Positions 15,714 to 24,361 of a DNA stretch of 36,859 nt are shown here, piece after piece. The stretch's first letter is position 1. Each line of letters begins with the position of its first letter. Position numbers and translations under genes: made by a program. Source of the stretch: Bacillota bacterium (GTDB lineage: Bacteria > Bacillota > Limnochordia > DUMW01); the NCBI GenBank assembly GCA_012839765.1, contig DUMW01000099.1, forward strand, positions 1 through 36,859, given 5' to 3'. The notes under the pieces were generated by a model. The model worked only from the letters and a program-made list of their open reading frames with translations, ran no database searches and was not told where the DNA came from.

Positions 15714-16367
15714 TTACTTTCCCGCGGCCAAGGCACTCCACCACTGGCGTAACTGCAATCCTCCCTTGACTAGCCACTGGGGTAAGTAGTCGATGAATTT
15801 CCATCGATACTGAATCTTCACCGTCCCAGTACCACTTTCGGCAGCCTCGGTGGTATTCTTGGGCACGATCTGGGTTTCCTGATCCTCGATAAGACACAGG
15901 GGCGGGAATAGCACACACCACCAATTGTCCCCCTGCCCCCCTCCGATGATCACCCGCACCGCCAGGTAATCACCCGCGGGCACCTCCAAATCCCCGTAGG
16001 TCCGATCAGGGAAGGGATGGACCCCCATCTCCACTTGTACTGGATAGTCGTAACCCATGGCGATCACAGGGCCCCGGGCCACCTCCGCCAACCAGGACAA
16101 GTTCTCCGCCAGGATCACCGCCGCCTCGTCCTTACTCTTCACATCCTGCAACAACTCCTTGGTGGCCAATCGCACCACATCCCGTACCAATAGTTTCAAC
16201 TGCTGATCCTCAGGATCATTGCTGTTGGCCAGGATATGTAAACGAATCAACCGATCCGACAGGTCCTGTGGGGTTTGTTTCAGATTACCGGCCAGGACCC
16301 CGACGGTGATCATCGAAAGAAGAAGCAAGCTACATACAAACAACTTCATCCGCACTCGCTTAGCCAC
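15714..16367 (-). CDS. spoIIR: Stage II sporulation protein R
   Basis: SpoIIR is the forespore signal that crosses into the intermembrane space and activates SpoIIGA, so that pro-SigE is processed in the mother cell. The 217-residue protein has a signal peptide (about 5-27) and the family landmarks RLHILANSNDPEDQQLKLLVRD (starting near residue 42) and NWWCVLFPPLC (about 148-158). It starts with GTG 12 nt after the sigG stop, with its AGGGGG ribosome site in that gap. It is therefore co-transcribed with sigG. Both are early forespore genes, so sharing a SigF-type promoter makes sense. The activating target, SpoIIGA, is encoded 1 kb away on the other strand. Confidence 0.93.
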   Translation of the reverse strand: MAKRVRMKLFVCSLLLLSMITVGVLAGNLKQTPQDLSDRLIRLHILANSNDPEDQQLKLLVRDVVRLATKELLQDVKSKDEAAVILAENLSWLAEVARGPVIAMGYDYPVQVEMGVHPFPDRTYGDLEVPAGDYLAVRVIIGGGQGDNWWCVLFPPLCLIEDQETQIVPKNTTEAAESGTGTVKIQYRWKFIDYLPQWLVKGGLQLRQWWSALAAGK

Positions 16368-16379
16368 GTCACCAACCCC

Positions 16380-17162
16380 CTAAATACTCAACTGCCGTCG
16401 CAGATTCTTCAAAGCGGCCTTTTCCAAGCGGGAGACCTGGGCCTGGGAGATGCCGATCTCGTCGGCCACCTCCATCTGGGTCTTGCCGCCATAAAAGCGC
16501 ATGGTAAGGATCTTCTTCTCCCGCTCCGACAACCGGGATAGACACTCCTTAATGGAGATACCCTCCACCCAGTTGGTGTCCTCGTCCTTCGCGTCGCTAA
16601 TCTGGTCCATGACAAAGATGGGATCACCGCCATCATGGTAGATGGGCTCGAACAGGGAGATGGGGTCTTGGATGGCATCCAAGGCGAAGACCACTTCCTC
16701 CCTGGGAATCCCCAGTTCTTCAGCAATCTGGGTGATGGTAGGCTCGGCTCCGGTCTCGTTGGCTAACCGGTCCCGTACCTGCAAAGCCTTGTAGGCGATA
16801 TCCCGCAAAGACCTTGACACCCGGATGGGGTTGTTGTCCCTTAAGTAGCGTCTGATTTCCCCGATAATCATCGGCACGGCATAGGTAGAAAAACGTACAT
16901 TCTGACTCAAATCAAAGTTGTCGATGGCTTTCATTAATCCGATACAACCCACTTGAAAAAGATCATCAAGATGCTCGCCCCGGTTGCTAAACCTTTGGAT
17001 CACACTGAGCACCAACCGCAGATTACAGCGTACCAACTCCTGACGGGCCTCGTCGTCCCCCTCCTTCACCTGTTTCAGGAGTTCCATCATCCGCTCATTT
17101 TTCAGCACGGGCAATTCCGATGTGTTGACCCCACAGATTTCCACCTTGTTGGGCACTTTCAT
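16380..17162 (-). CDS. sigG: RNA polymerase sigma factor SigG (late forespore)
   Basis: A 260-residue sigma-70 family factor. The N-terminus NKVEICGVNTSELPVLKN is the SigG signature. Region 2 has DLFQVGCIGLMKAIDNFD and FSTYAVPMIIGEIRRYLRDN, which contact the -10 element. Region 4 has the helix-turn-helix TQMEVADEIGISQAQVSRLE. SigG controls late forespore genes after engulfment. The ATG follows GAGGAGGGAGGG. It diverges from spoIIGA-sigE across a 151-bp gap that contains a SigF/SigG-type promoter, allowing SigF activation followed by self-activation. In B. subtilis sigG lies downstream of sigE on the same strand, so the arrangement here is different. Confidence 0.96.
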   Translation of the reverse strand: MKVPNKVEICGVNTSELPVLKNERMMELLKQVKEGDDEARQELVRCNLRLVLSVIQRFSNRGEHLDDLFQVGCIGLMKAIDNFDLSQNVRFSTYAVPMIIGEIRRYLRDNNPIRVSRSLRDIAYKALQVRDRLANETGAEPTITQIAEELGIPREEVVFALDAIQDPISLFEPIYHDGGDPIFVMDQISDAKDEDTNWVEGISIKECLSRLSEREKKILTMRFYGGKTQMEVADEIGISQAQVSRLEKAALKNLRRQLSI

Positions 17163-17193
17163 GACATCCCTCCCTCCTCAACACCGTATTCTC

Positions 17194-17222
17194 ATTATTG
17201 CCACCTTCCGCCGGCTTTATTC
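17194..17222 (-). promoter_or_regulatory. SigF/SigG-type promoter of sigG-spoIIR
   Basis: On the minus strand GAATA (17222-17218), then exactly 15 bp, then GGCAATAAT (17202-17194). This matches the SigF -10 pattern GGNNANNNT with the correct spacing. The -35 fits the SigG form GMATR exactly and the SigF form GYWTA with one mismatch. Distance to the sigG ATG is about 30 bp. Both sigma factors could plausibly use it. Confidence 0.55.
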
Positions 17223-17264
17223 TTTTTTGTACTAAGGGAGGAATGTATCCGATGGGCCGGTAAT

Positions 17265-17283
17265 ATCTATTAATAATATAGAT
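17265..17283. promoter_or_regulatory. AT-rich palindrome between sigG and spoIIGA
   Basis: ATCTAT-TAATAAT-ATAGAT has perfect 6-bp arms and ends 30 bp before the spoIIGA ATG. It may be an operator, or cover the -10 of the spoIIGA promoter. I could not find a clear Spo0A box in this gap, although spoIIG is a Spo0A target in Bacillus. Confidence 0.3.
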
Positions 17284-17313
17284 GACTTTTTGCGGACAAG
17301 GAGCGCTGCGGGT

Positions 17314-18297
17314 ATGGCCGACTATATCCGAATCATCTACCTTGACCAGCTGATCCTCTGGGGATTGGTGAACTTCCTCTTCGATTACCTCCTACTGTGG
17401 GCCACCAAGGAAATCGCCCGGGCGGAGGTCCGCCGGGGGCGCATGTTCCTTGCTGCCGCCTTCGGTACCATCTATTTTATCCTTTTTCGGCTCAGTTATT
17501 ACCAAGCCATCCCCTTTTACAACATTTTCGGATCCCTCTTTACCATTTTCCTCGTCTCGCTGGCCATGGTCTATCTGTGTTTTTGGCCCCAATATCGGAC
17601 CCGCTTTTTGCGTGTGTTGGCCTACTTCTACCTCGTCTTTTTGCTCAGCGGCGGCGCAGGTACCCTGACCGCCCTGTTCCTCTTCGGCACACCCCAAAAC
17701 CCCAATATGCTCTGGGGTATGCTGGCCTCCATCTTTTCCATCCTGCTGGTAGCGGAGATCGGTTGGGGGGTCATGCAGGATCAGTTGTATCAGCGAGTGT
17801 ACAAAACTAAGATCCAGGTACAATTCGGTGCCCACAAGGTCGGTTGCACCGCCCTATTAGACACAGGAAATCACCTGCGGGACCCCTTCAGCAAGGTCCC
17901 GGTGGTAGTCATGGAACTGAGTGTATTACAGGATATCTTGCCCAAGGAGGTAGTGGAATTTGTGCGCCGGACGACCGAGGGTAATCTGGAAACCATTGAC
18001 CGGCTGTCCCTTAACCAGGAGTGGTCCACCCGCTTCCGCTGTATCCCCTTCTCCTCCCTAGGAAAGGAAAGCGGACTGTTAGTAGGATTTCGACCGGACG
18101 CCCTGTGGATCGCAGCCGGCAAGAAGACCTTGCCTGTACCTGAGGTGGTAGTGGCCCTGACCAGTCAACGGCTGTCCAAGGATGAGAGCTATCGGGCTCT
18201 GGTCCATCCCGACGTGTTGAAGATGACCTTAGAAGGCTCTGGACAAATCATCGGATCCCGGGAAGGAGGCAAAGCGGTCAATGCGACCAATTACTAA
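17314..18297 (+). CDS. spoIIGA: Sporulation sigma-E factor-processing peptidase SpoIIGA
   Basis: A membrane aspartic protease that cuts the pro-sequence from SigE in the mother cell. The 327-residue protein has five hydrophobic segments in its first half (about 8-160). The cytoplasmic protease domain has the active-site motif LLDTGN with the aspartate at residue 183, and a downstream GFRPDALWI segment. ATG 17314 follows AAGGAG. An in-frame TTG at 17290 would place that ribosome site inside the gene, so I rejected it. The end overlaps sigE by 17 bp, indicating translational coupling with its substrate. The pair lies on the plus strand, opposite to the sigG and ftsZ genes on either side. Confidence 0.93.
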   Translation: MADYIRIIYLDQLILWGLVNFLFDYLLLWATKEIARAEVRRGRMFLAAAFGTIYFILFRLSYYQAIPFYNIFGSLFTIFLVSLAMVYLCFWPQYRTRFLRVLAYFYLVFLLSGGAGTLTALFLFGTPQNPNMLWGMLASIFSILLVAEIGWGVMQDQLYQRVYKTKIQVQFGAHKVGCTALLDTGNHLRDPFSKVPVVVMELSVLQDILPKEVVEFVRRTTEGNLETIDRLSLNQEWSTRFRCIPFSSLGKESGLLVGFRPDALWIAAGKKTLPVPEVVVALTSQRLSKDESYRALVHPDVLKMTLEGSGQIIGSREGGKAVNATNY

Positions 18298-19006
18298 GCT
18301 CAGAATCTATCTGCAGTTACACCTGATCCGCCTTTTGGCCTTTATGGGGCTCCGCCCCGGCGAAATCCATTATATCGGCAGTTCCGAGACCTTACCTGCT
18401 CCCCTCTCCCCCGAGGAGGAAAGGGAGCTGCTCAGCCGACTCCCCGAGGACGGACCGGCGGTACGGGGCACCTTAATCGAGCACAATCTGCGGCTGGTGG
18501 TGTATATCGCGCGGAAGTTCGACAACACCGGCGTGGGCATCGAGGATCTGGTGTCCATCGGCACCATCGGGCTCATCAAGGCAGTGAATACCTTTGATCC
18601 TACGAAGAACATCAAACTGGCCACCTATGCCTCCCGCTGCATCGAGAACGAGATCCTCATGTTCCTGCGTCGCAACAGCAAGACCCGGGCGGAGATCTCC
18701 ATCGATGAACCCTTAAACTCCGACTGGGATGGCAACGAGCTTTTGCTTTCCGATGTCCTGGGCTGCGACGGGAATATTAGCAAGGCCATCGAAGAGGAAG
18801 TGGACCGTCAACTGCTCAGCAACGCCCTGAGCAAACTCACCGCCCGGGAACAGACCATCATGGAACTGCGCTTTGGGTTGAATCAGCAGAAAGAAAAAAC
18901 CCAAAAGGAAGTGGCTGACCTTTTGGGTATTTCACAATCGTATATCTCCCGACTGGAGAAAAAGATCCTTAACAAATTGCAGAGGGAAATCCGGCGAATG
19001 GAATAG
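18281..19006 (+). CDS. sigE: RNA polymerase sigma factor SigE (mother cell, pro-form)
   Basis: A 241-residue sigma factor made as inactive pro-SigE. The N-terminal amphipathic pro-sequence covers about residues 1-31 and the processing site region YIGSSE is at 31-36, matching YIGGSE of B. subtilis. Region 2 includes [18 protein letters not shown] and [19 protein letters not shown]. Region 4 ends with [21 protein letters not shown]. The ATG follows AAGGAGG and overlaps spoIIGA. Its stop is only 3 bp from the stop of the convergent ftsZ gene, with no terminator between them, so the two transcripts probably overlap. Confidence 0.96.
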   Translation: MRPITKLRIYLQLHLIRLLAFMGLRPGEIHYIGSSETLPAPLSPEEERELLSRLPEDGPAVRGTLIEHNLRLVVYIARKFDNTGVGIEDLVSIGTIGLIKAVNTFDPTKNIKLATYASRCIENEILMFLRRNSKTRAEISIDEPLNSDWDGNELLLSDVLGCDGNISKAIEEEVDRQLLSNALSKLTAREQTIMELRFGLNQQKEKTQKEVADLLGISQSYISRLEKKILNKLQREIRRME

Positions 19007-19009
19007 GGT

Positions 19010-20065
19010 TTACCGCCGCCGCAGGAAGGCCGGAATGTCCAGGTCGTCATCCCCGGCCACCGCGCTCAAATCCAATTCCGTGGTACGAGCCTTGGGCTTG
19101 GTTTCCTCCTGGGGAGTGTCAAAGCCAGTGGCGATCACCGTCACCCGGATCTCATCCTGGAGGGAATCGTCGATGACGGCCCCAAAGATGATGTTGGCAT
19201 TCTCGTCCGCCGCCTCCGCGATGATCTCCGCGGCCTCGTTGACCTCATAAAGCCCTAGATTGGAGCTACCGGTGATGTTGAGCAGGATCCCCTTGGCTCC
19301 TTCGATGGAAGCCTCCAAGAGGGGACTGGAAATGGCCTGACGGGCCGCCTGCACCGCCCGGTCCTCACCGGAGGCCCGCCCGATACCCATCAGGGCAGAG
19401 CCGGCGTTGAGCATGATGGTCCGGACATCAGCAAAGTCCAGGTTGATTAGCCCCGGTACCGTGATCAGATCCGAAATGCCCTGCACGCCCTGGAGCAGGA
19501 TCTCATCGGCAATGCCGAAGGCATCCAGCATGGAGGTCCTCTTTTCTACCACCTGCAAAAGGCGGTCATTGGGAATAGTAATGAGGGTATCCACCTGCTC
19601 CTTCAACTTCTTAATCCCTTCCTCAGCCCGTTTGGCCCGTAAGCGGCCTTCGAAGCTGAAGGGCTTGGTCACCACCCCCACGGTAAGGGCCTGACACTCC
19701 TTGGCCACCTGGGCCACAATGGGACATGCCCCGGTACCGGTGCCCCCGCCCATCCCGGCCGCGATGAAGACCATATCGGCGCCTTCCAACACCGCCGCGA
19801 TCTCGTCCCGGCTTTCCTGGGCCGACTTCTCCCCGATCTCCGGGTCCGAACCGGCCCCCAATCCCTTGGTAAGTTTCTCCCCGATCCGTATCCGGTGGTT
19901 TGCCCGGGACATGAGTAAAGCTTGGGCATCGGTGTTTAGGGCGATGAAATCTACCCCCTGCAGACCCGCCATAATCATACGGTTTACTGCATTGTTGCCA
20001 CCGCCACCTACCCCCACCACTTTTATGTCTGCATACCGCTCGTTATCCATTTCCAACTCAAACAT
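19010..20065 (-). CDS. ftsZ: Cell division protein FtsZ
   Basis: The tubulin-like GTPase that forms the division ring. The 351-residue protein has a glycine-rich start [14 protein letters not shown], the tubulin signature GGGTGTG (about 106-112), and a T7 loop [11 protein letters not shown] near 207-217. A short linker leads to the C-terminal peptide [11 protein letters not shown], which binds FtsA and other partners. The linker of about 20-25 residues is short. The ATG has a strong GAGGAGGGTGG site. It is the last gene of the dcw cluster and runs tail-to-tail with sigE. No ylm/sepF genes follow, because the spo genes occupy that position. Confidence 0.97.
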   Translation of the reverse strand: MFELEMDNERYADIKVVGVGGGGNNAVNRMIMAGLQGVDFIALNTDAQALLMSRANHRIRIGEKLTKGLGAGSDPEIGEKSAQESRDEIAAVLEGADMVFIAAGMGGGTGTGACPIVAQVAKECQALTVGVVTKPFSFEGRLRAKRAEEGIKKLKEQVDTLITIPNDRLLQVVEKRTSMLDAFGIADEILLQGVQGISDLITVPGLINLDFADVRTIMLNAGSALMGIGRASGEDRAVQAARQAISSPLLEASIEGAKGILLNITGSSNLGLYEVNEAAEIIAEAADENANIIFGAVIDDSLQDEIRVTVIATGFDTPQEETKPKARTTELDLSAVAGDDDLDIPAFLRRR

Positions 20066-20094
20066 GGTCCACCCTCCTCAAATTGGCACAAATC

Positions 20095-21324
20095 CTAGCG
20101 GGACATTTCAAAAAATTCCCCAAACCAGTAACGTAACTTGTCCATCAAACCTTTTGCCGTAGGCTTGGAAGGGCTTACCTTGGGCTCCTGTTTAGCCGCC
20201 AGCAGCACCAGCCCCACTCCCGTTGCGCAACTGGGATCCGCCACGGTATTGGCCAGGCCCGTTACTCCTTGGGGGTAACCTTGGCGCACCGGCAGATCCA
20301 GCATGTCCGATACCATCTCACAGAGTCCCTCTAGCTTCGATGTGCCTCCGGTGAGCACTACCCCAGCGGGGATCAGATCCAACAGACCCCGTTCCTTCAA
20401 TTCCTGGGAGACGAGCATGAATAGCTCTGTGACCCGCGGTTCAATGATCCGGGCCACTTCCCGATACAACAGCGGTGTCTTCCCCGGCGATGCCACCACC
20501 TCCTGGGGGATGACTCCGTCGGGAGCCTGGTTCACCGTGGACCACCCGGCCTTTATCTTCAGCTCCTCGGCGGTCCGCGCCCCCACCCGCAAGCCCACGG
20601 ATAGATCATTGGTCAGGTGATTGCCACCGACGGGAATCACTCCCGTATGCCAGACGGAATATTCCCGAAACACGGCAATATCGGTGGTACCACCGCCAAT
20701 ATCCACCAGCAACACCCCGGATTCCTTCTCTAAGGGTGTCAGCACCGCCTCCGCGGAGGCCAGGGGTTGGAGAATGATATCATTGATGGCAAGCCCCGCC
20801 CGTTGGACACACTTTGCCAGGTTCTGAATGGCCGCCACCGCCCCGATCACTAAATTGGCCTTGACCTCCAACCGGATACCGCTCATCCCCACGGGATCCT
20901 TGACACCACCGACCCCATCCACGATGAACTCCTTGGGCAAAACATCGATGATGGTGCGATCCGACGAGAGGGGCACCGTCCGGGCCTCCTGCAACACCCG
21001 TTTCACGTCATCGGGGGAAACCTCATGGTCATCGCCGGAGACGCTGATCATCCCCGCGGATTCCCGGGTGGCGATATGTCCTCCGGCAATACCGATATAG
21101 GCACCGGCCACCTGCCGACCGGCCATCCGTTCCGCTTTGCTCACCGCTTCCGCAATGGACTTGATGGTGGCCTCCAAGTTCACGACCATACCTTTGCGCA
21201 GACCCAAGGAGGGGCTAATACCAGTACCGATCACGGCAATATCGTCATCGGTAACTTTGGCTATGATCGCGCAGATTTTCGTCGTACCTATATCTAGCCC
21301 CAGCACAAGATTGTCCCTGGTCAT
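20095..21324 (-). CDS. ftsA: Cell division protein FtsA
   Basis: An actin-like ATPase that tethers FtsZ to the membrane. The start is set at ATG 21324 ([13 protein letters not shown]), which has GGAGGAAGAG directly upstream. An open frame extends upstream to 21435 but overlaps ftsQ and lacks family sequence. The 409-residue protein shows [12 protein letters not shown] (phosphate 1, about 8-19), [13 protein letters not shown] (phosphate 2, about 204-216), and [13 protein letters not shown] (adenosine region, about 340). The C-terminus [14 protein letters not shown] is the amphipathic membrane anchor. It precedes ftsZ by 29 bp. Confidence 0.95.
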   Translation of the reverse strand: MTRDNLVLGLDIGTTKICAIIAKVTDDDIAVIGTGISPSLGLRKGMVVNLEATIKSIAEAVSKAERMAGRQVAGAYIGIAGGHIATRESAGMISVSGDDHEVSPDDVKRVLQEARTVPLSSDRTIIDVLPKEFIVDGVGGVKDPVGMSGIRLEVKANLVIGAVAAIQNLAKCVQRAGLAINDIILQPLASAEAVLTPLEKESGVLLVDIGGGTTDIAVFREYSVWHTGVIPVGGNHLTNDLSVGLRVGARTAEELKIKAGWSTVNQAPDGVIPQEVVASPGKTPLLYREVARIIEPRVTELFMLVSQELKERGLLDLIPAGVVLTGGTSKLEGLCEMVSDMLDLPVRQGYPQGVTGLANTVADPSCATGVGLVLLAAKQEPKVSPSKPTAKGLMDKLRYWFGEFFEMSR

Positions 21325-21355
21325 CTCTTCCTCCGCCCTTCCGTTGCGATCTCGC

Positions 21356-22072
21356 TCACTGCAGCACCACAGGCTGACTGGGTATGCTAAGATCGATCTG
21401 TCTAGGAGTCTGGTTCCGCCTCGCCAGGTCCGCAAGCAAAGGCTTCAAGACCGTCAGTTTCTCCTTCATCTGTAAACTATCGCCTAACCTCACCACAATT
21501 AAGTTCCGCAAGTACAACCGGATATCCTCGGGATCCTCCACATTGACCTCGGAAACACTGCTCGCCAGTTCCGCATCCAACGTGTTGACCACCAAAATCC
21601 CCACCGCCAATCCATGACTGATGGGTTTGCTCCCGACGGTGGGCTCCTCCAGCCGCACACCGGTGAGGAAGGGCAAAGATTCAGTAACATACCCCTGGGC
21701 GCCGATTAATCTACCGGCCTCATCCACCAAGTAGAAGACCTCGCCGTAGGGGATTAGGGCCACCGGTTGCCGTTCCAGCACTGTCACCTGCAGACGGTCC
21801 GGCAGCTCCAGACGCACCTGTGCATCCTCGATGCGGGGTTCCGCCAGCAACAAGGCTTTCACCCGTTCCAGGTCGATCATCAGTAGGTTTTCGTTTTTCC
21901 GCAGCCCGCAAATCTTCCAGATGTCCTCTGGGGTAAAGTGGCTGCCGCCCTCCAACTGGATCTCCCGGAGGGCAAAGAGGGGAGAACCCAACAGAACGAA
22001 CAACGCGAGCAAGGCCAACAAGATTACCAGCGACAGGAAAAACCTGTTGTCCTCTGCTTGTCCCCGCACCAT
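21356..22072 (-). CDS. ftsQ: Cell division protein FtsQ/DivIB
   Basis: A 238-residue bitopic divisome protein. It has a short cytoplasmic tail, one membrane helix (about 12-33), then a POTRA domain starting FALREIQLEGGSHFTPEDI, and a beta domain with LPDRLQVTVLERQPVALIPY. FtsQ/DivIB joins FtsL and DivIC to regulate FtsW/FtsI. ATG 22072 follows AGGTGG at 8 nt. A GTG at 22084 in the same frame would add four residues but covers that ribosome site. It has its own extended -10 promoter in the gap after murA. Confidence 0.9.
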   Translation of the reverse strand: MVRGQAEDNRFFLSLVILLALLALFVLLGSPLFALREIQLEGGSHFTPEDIWKICGLRKNENLLMIDLERVKALLLAEPRIEDAQVRLELPDRLQVTVLERQPVALIPYGEVFYLVDEAGRLIGAQGYVTESLPFLTGVRLEEPTVGSKPISHGLAVGILVVNTLDAELASSVSEVNVEDPEDIRLYLRNLIVVRLGDSLQMKEKLTVLKPLLADLARRNQTPRQIDLSIPSQPVVLQ

Positions 22073-22106
22073 ACAAAAACCCACCTACACCTGCATAATC
22101 GGTTTA

Positions 22107-22137
22107 ATTATACCACAACCCTGCGTATATGTGTCAG
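22107..22137 (-). promoter_or_regulatory. Extended -10 promoter of ftsQ-ftsA-ftsZ
   Basis: On the minus strand TGG-TATAAT (22115-22107) is an extended -10 with a perfect hexamer. CTGACA (22137-22132) lies upstream at a long 19-bp spacing. It sits in the 50-bp gap between the murA stop and ftsQ, so it probably gives ftsQAZ expression independent of the upstream operon. Confidence 0.6.
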
Positions 22138-23390
22138 GAAAGACGATCGATGGTCGCCCCCAGCTGCCTGAACTTGTGTTCCAAGTCCTCATAACCCCGA
22201 TCAATATGTTCCAGTCCATAAACTTCCGTAGTCCCCAGGGCCGCCAGTCCTGCCAGGATTAACGCGGCACCGGCCCGCAGATCCGAAGCCTGGACGCTTG
22301 CTCCGGTCAGGGGGTTTCCCCCTTGAATGATGGCCGTCCGGCCCTCCACCCAGATGGCCGCCCCCATCCGCCGCAGTTCCGCGGCATGCTTCATCCGATG
22401 GGCATAGACCCCCTCGACGATCATGCTGGTGCCGGGCACCGTACACAAAAAGGCCATCATCTGGGGCTGCAGATCCGTAGGGAACCCAGGATAGGGCATG
22501 GTGCGCAAGTTCAAAGGCCGCAAATTCACGCCCCGGGCCCGGACCAAAACCCCGGTGGCATCGGGCACCATTTTCACGCCACTTTGCTGCATCTTAGCCA
22601 CGAGGGCTTCCACATGCTCACTCTTGGCGTGGCGTACAAAGACTTCACCCCGGGTGATGGCCCCCGCCAAAAGGAAGGTACCAGCCTCCACCCGGTCCGG
22701 GATCACCCAGTGCTCCGCCCCGTGGAGCTTTTCCACCCCTTCAATGATAATCCGATCCGTACCCGCGCCGCGGACCTTAGCCCCCATCCGGTTGAGAAAC
22801 TCCTGCAGATCCACAATCTCCGGCTCCCTGGCTACATTGTGCAGCACCGTTCGCCCCTTGGCCAGTACCGCGGCCATGATCAGGTTCTCGGTGGCCCCCA
22901 CACTGGGAAAGTCCAGGTAGAACTCGCACCCCACCAATTCTTTCGCCTCGGCAAAGATGAATCCCTCTTGTTCCTTAATCTTTGCACCCAGGGCCGTAAA
23001 GCCCGCCAGGTGGATATCAATGGGCCGTTCCCCAATGGCACATCCACCGGGATACGCCACCTCCACTTTGCCCAGTCGCGCCAGAAGAGGACCCATCACC
23101 TGGATGGAGGCCCGCATCCTTCGCACCAATTCATCGGGTGCGTGGTACCCCAATTCTCCGCAGGCTCTTACCCGCACCGCGTGCTTGGCACAGAAATCCG
23201 CCTCACATCCCACATAGCGCAATACCTCCAACATGACCTCCACATCCTTGATGCGGGGCACGTTGTGGATAATACACTCTTCATCGGTCAGCAGGCATGC
23301 CACCAACATCTTGAGGGCAGCATTCTTCGCACCGCCTACCGACACTTCACCCTGCAGCGGCCTTGGGCCCACAATCCTTAGCTTAGTCAA
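22134..23390 (-). CDS. murA: UDP-N-acetylglucosamine 1-carboxyvinyltransferase MurA
   Basis: The first committed enzyme of peptidoglycan synthesis, moving enolpyruvate from PEP to UDP-GlcNAc, the target of fosfomycin. The 418-residue protein shows the substrate lysine-asparagine pair in GGAKNAAL (about 18-25) and the active-site cysteine in PGGCAIGERPID (about 113-124), so fosfomycin sensitivity would be expected. EAGTFLLAGAITRG (about 231-244) and PYPGFPTDLQPQM (about 305-317) are further signatures. The start is TTG, with GAGGGGTG 9 nt away. It lies between murB and ftsQ. Confidence 0.96.
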   Translation of the reverse strand: MTKLRIVGPRPLQGEVSVGGAKNAALKMLVACLLTDEECIIHNVPRIKDVEVMLEVLRYVGCEADFCAKHAVRVRACGELGYHAPDELVRRMRASIQVMGPLLARLGKVEVAYPGGCAIGERPIDIHLAGFTALGAKIKEQEGFIFAEAKELVGCEFYLDFPSVGATENLIMAAVLAKGRTVLHNVAREPEIVDLQEFLNRMGAKVRGAGTDRIIIEGVEKLHGAEHWVIPDRVEAGTFLLAGAITRGEVFVRHAKSEHVEALVAKMQQSGVKMVPDATGVLVRARGVNLRPLNLRTMPYPGFPTDLQPQMMAFLCTVPGTSMIVEGVYAHRMKHAAELRRMGAAIWVEGRTAIIQGGNPLTGASVQASDLRAGAALILAGLAALGTTEVYGLEHIDRGYEDLEHKFRQLGATIDRLS

Positions 23391-23423
23391 GACACCTTCA
23401 CCCCTCTAGGTTCTCATCCCGGC

Positions 23424-24350
23424 CTAGGCTACGGTTTCCAGTGCCCGCTCCTCATCGGGCGAAAAACCCAACAGCTTCCATTCCAGTCGCAGTGCCACAC
23501 CGGTCTCCGCAAGGACCCGCTGCCGAATCAAAAGCAAGAGTCGTACAATATCCGCTGCGGTGGCCTGCCCCAAATTAACAATGAAATTGGCATGTTGCTC
23601 CGAGACGGCGGCATCGCCAATGCGCAGACCCTTCAGTCCCACAGCTTCAATCAACCGTCCGGCGTAATCCCCGGGGGGATTGCGAAACACACTCCCGGCA
23701 TTGGGAAGCTTGAGGGGTTGGTTTCTAAGACGTTCTGCTTTGTATTGTTCCATCCGGGCCCAAGTTTCCGCGCTAGCACCAGTGCTCAAGCTCAGGCGGC
23801 TACTTAGCACAATCCCATCCTTCGGTAGTTTCAATTGCCGGTAGGAAAAATCTAAGTCTTCTCGGTCGTAGGTTGTGACCCCCTCCAAGGGATGGAAAAC
23901 CTCCACCGTGGCCACCACATCCTGCATGGAGCCACCATGGGCACCGGCATTGCCCCTGACGGCCCCACCTAGACTACCGGGGATCCCCGCGGCCCATTCC
24001 AGACCCTTATACCCCCACCGGTAGGCGGTCAGGGCCAGCTTCGGCAGGGGCACCGCCGCCCCCACCACAAGACCACCCTCCACCGCCTCCAGACGGCTGA
24101 AATCCCCGGTCAATTTGATCACTGCTCCGGGGTAACCTTGATCCGCCACCAGCACATTGGTGCCCCGCCCCAGAACATAGTAGCTTACTCCCCATACTTC
24201 CAGGCGGTTCACCAGTTCCACCAGTTGCGGCAGCTCTTCCACCAAGATCACCGCCCGGGCCTTGCCTCCCACCTTCAAAGAGACATGACGGGCCAGAGGC
24301 TCGTGTTCCAGCACTTGCAGATTCAGGTCTTTAAGGTTTGCCAGCCACAA
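23424..24350 (-). CDS. murB: UDP-N-acetylenolpyruvoylglucosamine reductase MurB
   Basis: An FAD enzyme that reduces UDP-GlcNAc-enolpyruvate to UDP-MurNAc with NADPH. Landmarks are the FAD-binding segments YYVLGRGTNVLV and GIPGSLGGAVRGNAGAHGG, and the catalytic serine in NAGSVFRNP, followed by AGRLIEAVGLKG. The shape is the type II MurB of Bacillota. The start is uncertain. TTG 24350 has GAGGTG at 7 nt and is preferred; TTG 24365 overlaps the murC stop and has no site. The protein is about 308 residues and is translationally linked to murC. Confidence 0.93.
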   Translation of the reverse strand: MWLANLKDLNLQVLEHEPLARHVSLKVGGKARAVILVEELPQLVELVNRLEVWGVSYYVLGRGTNVLVADQGYPGAVIKLTGDFSRLEAVEGGLVVGAAVPLPKLALTAYRWGYKGLEWAAGIPGSLGGAVRGNAGAHGGSMQDVVATVEVFHPLEGVTTYDREDLDFSYRQLKLPKDGIVLSSRLSLSTGASAETWARMEQYKAERLRNQPLKLPNAGSVFRNPPGDYAGRLIEAVGLKGLRIGDAAVSEQHANFIVNLGQATAADIVRLLLLIRQRVLAETGVALRLEWKLLGFSPDEERALETVA

Positions 24351-24361
24351 TTGAAAACACC

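Noticed and set aside
21325-21435. N-terminal extension of ftsA
   Set aside because: It overlaps ftsQ, lacks FtsA-like sequence, and contains the ribosome site of the ATG at 21324.
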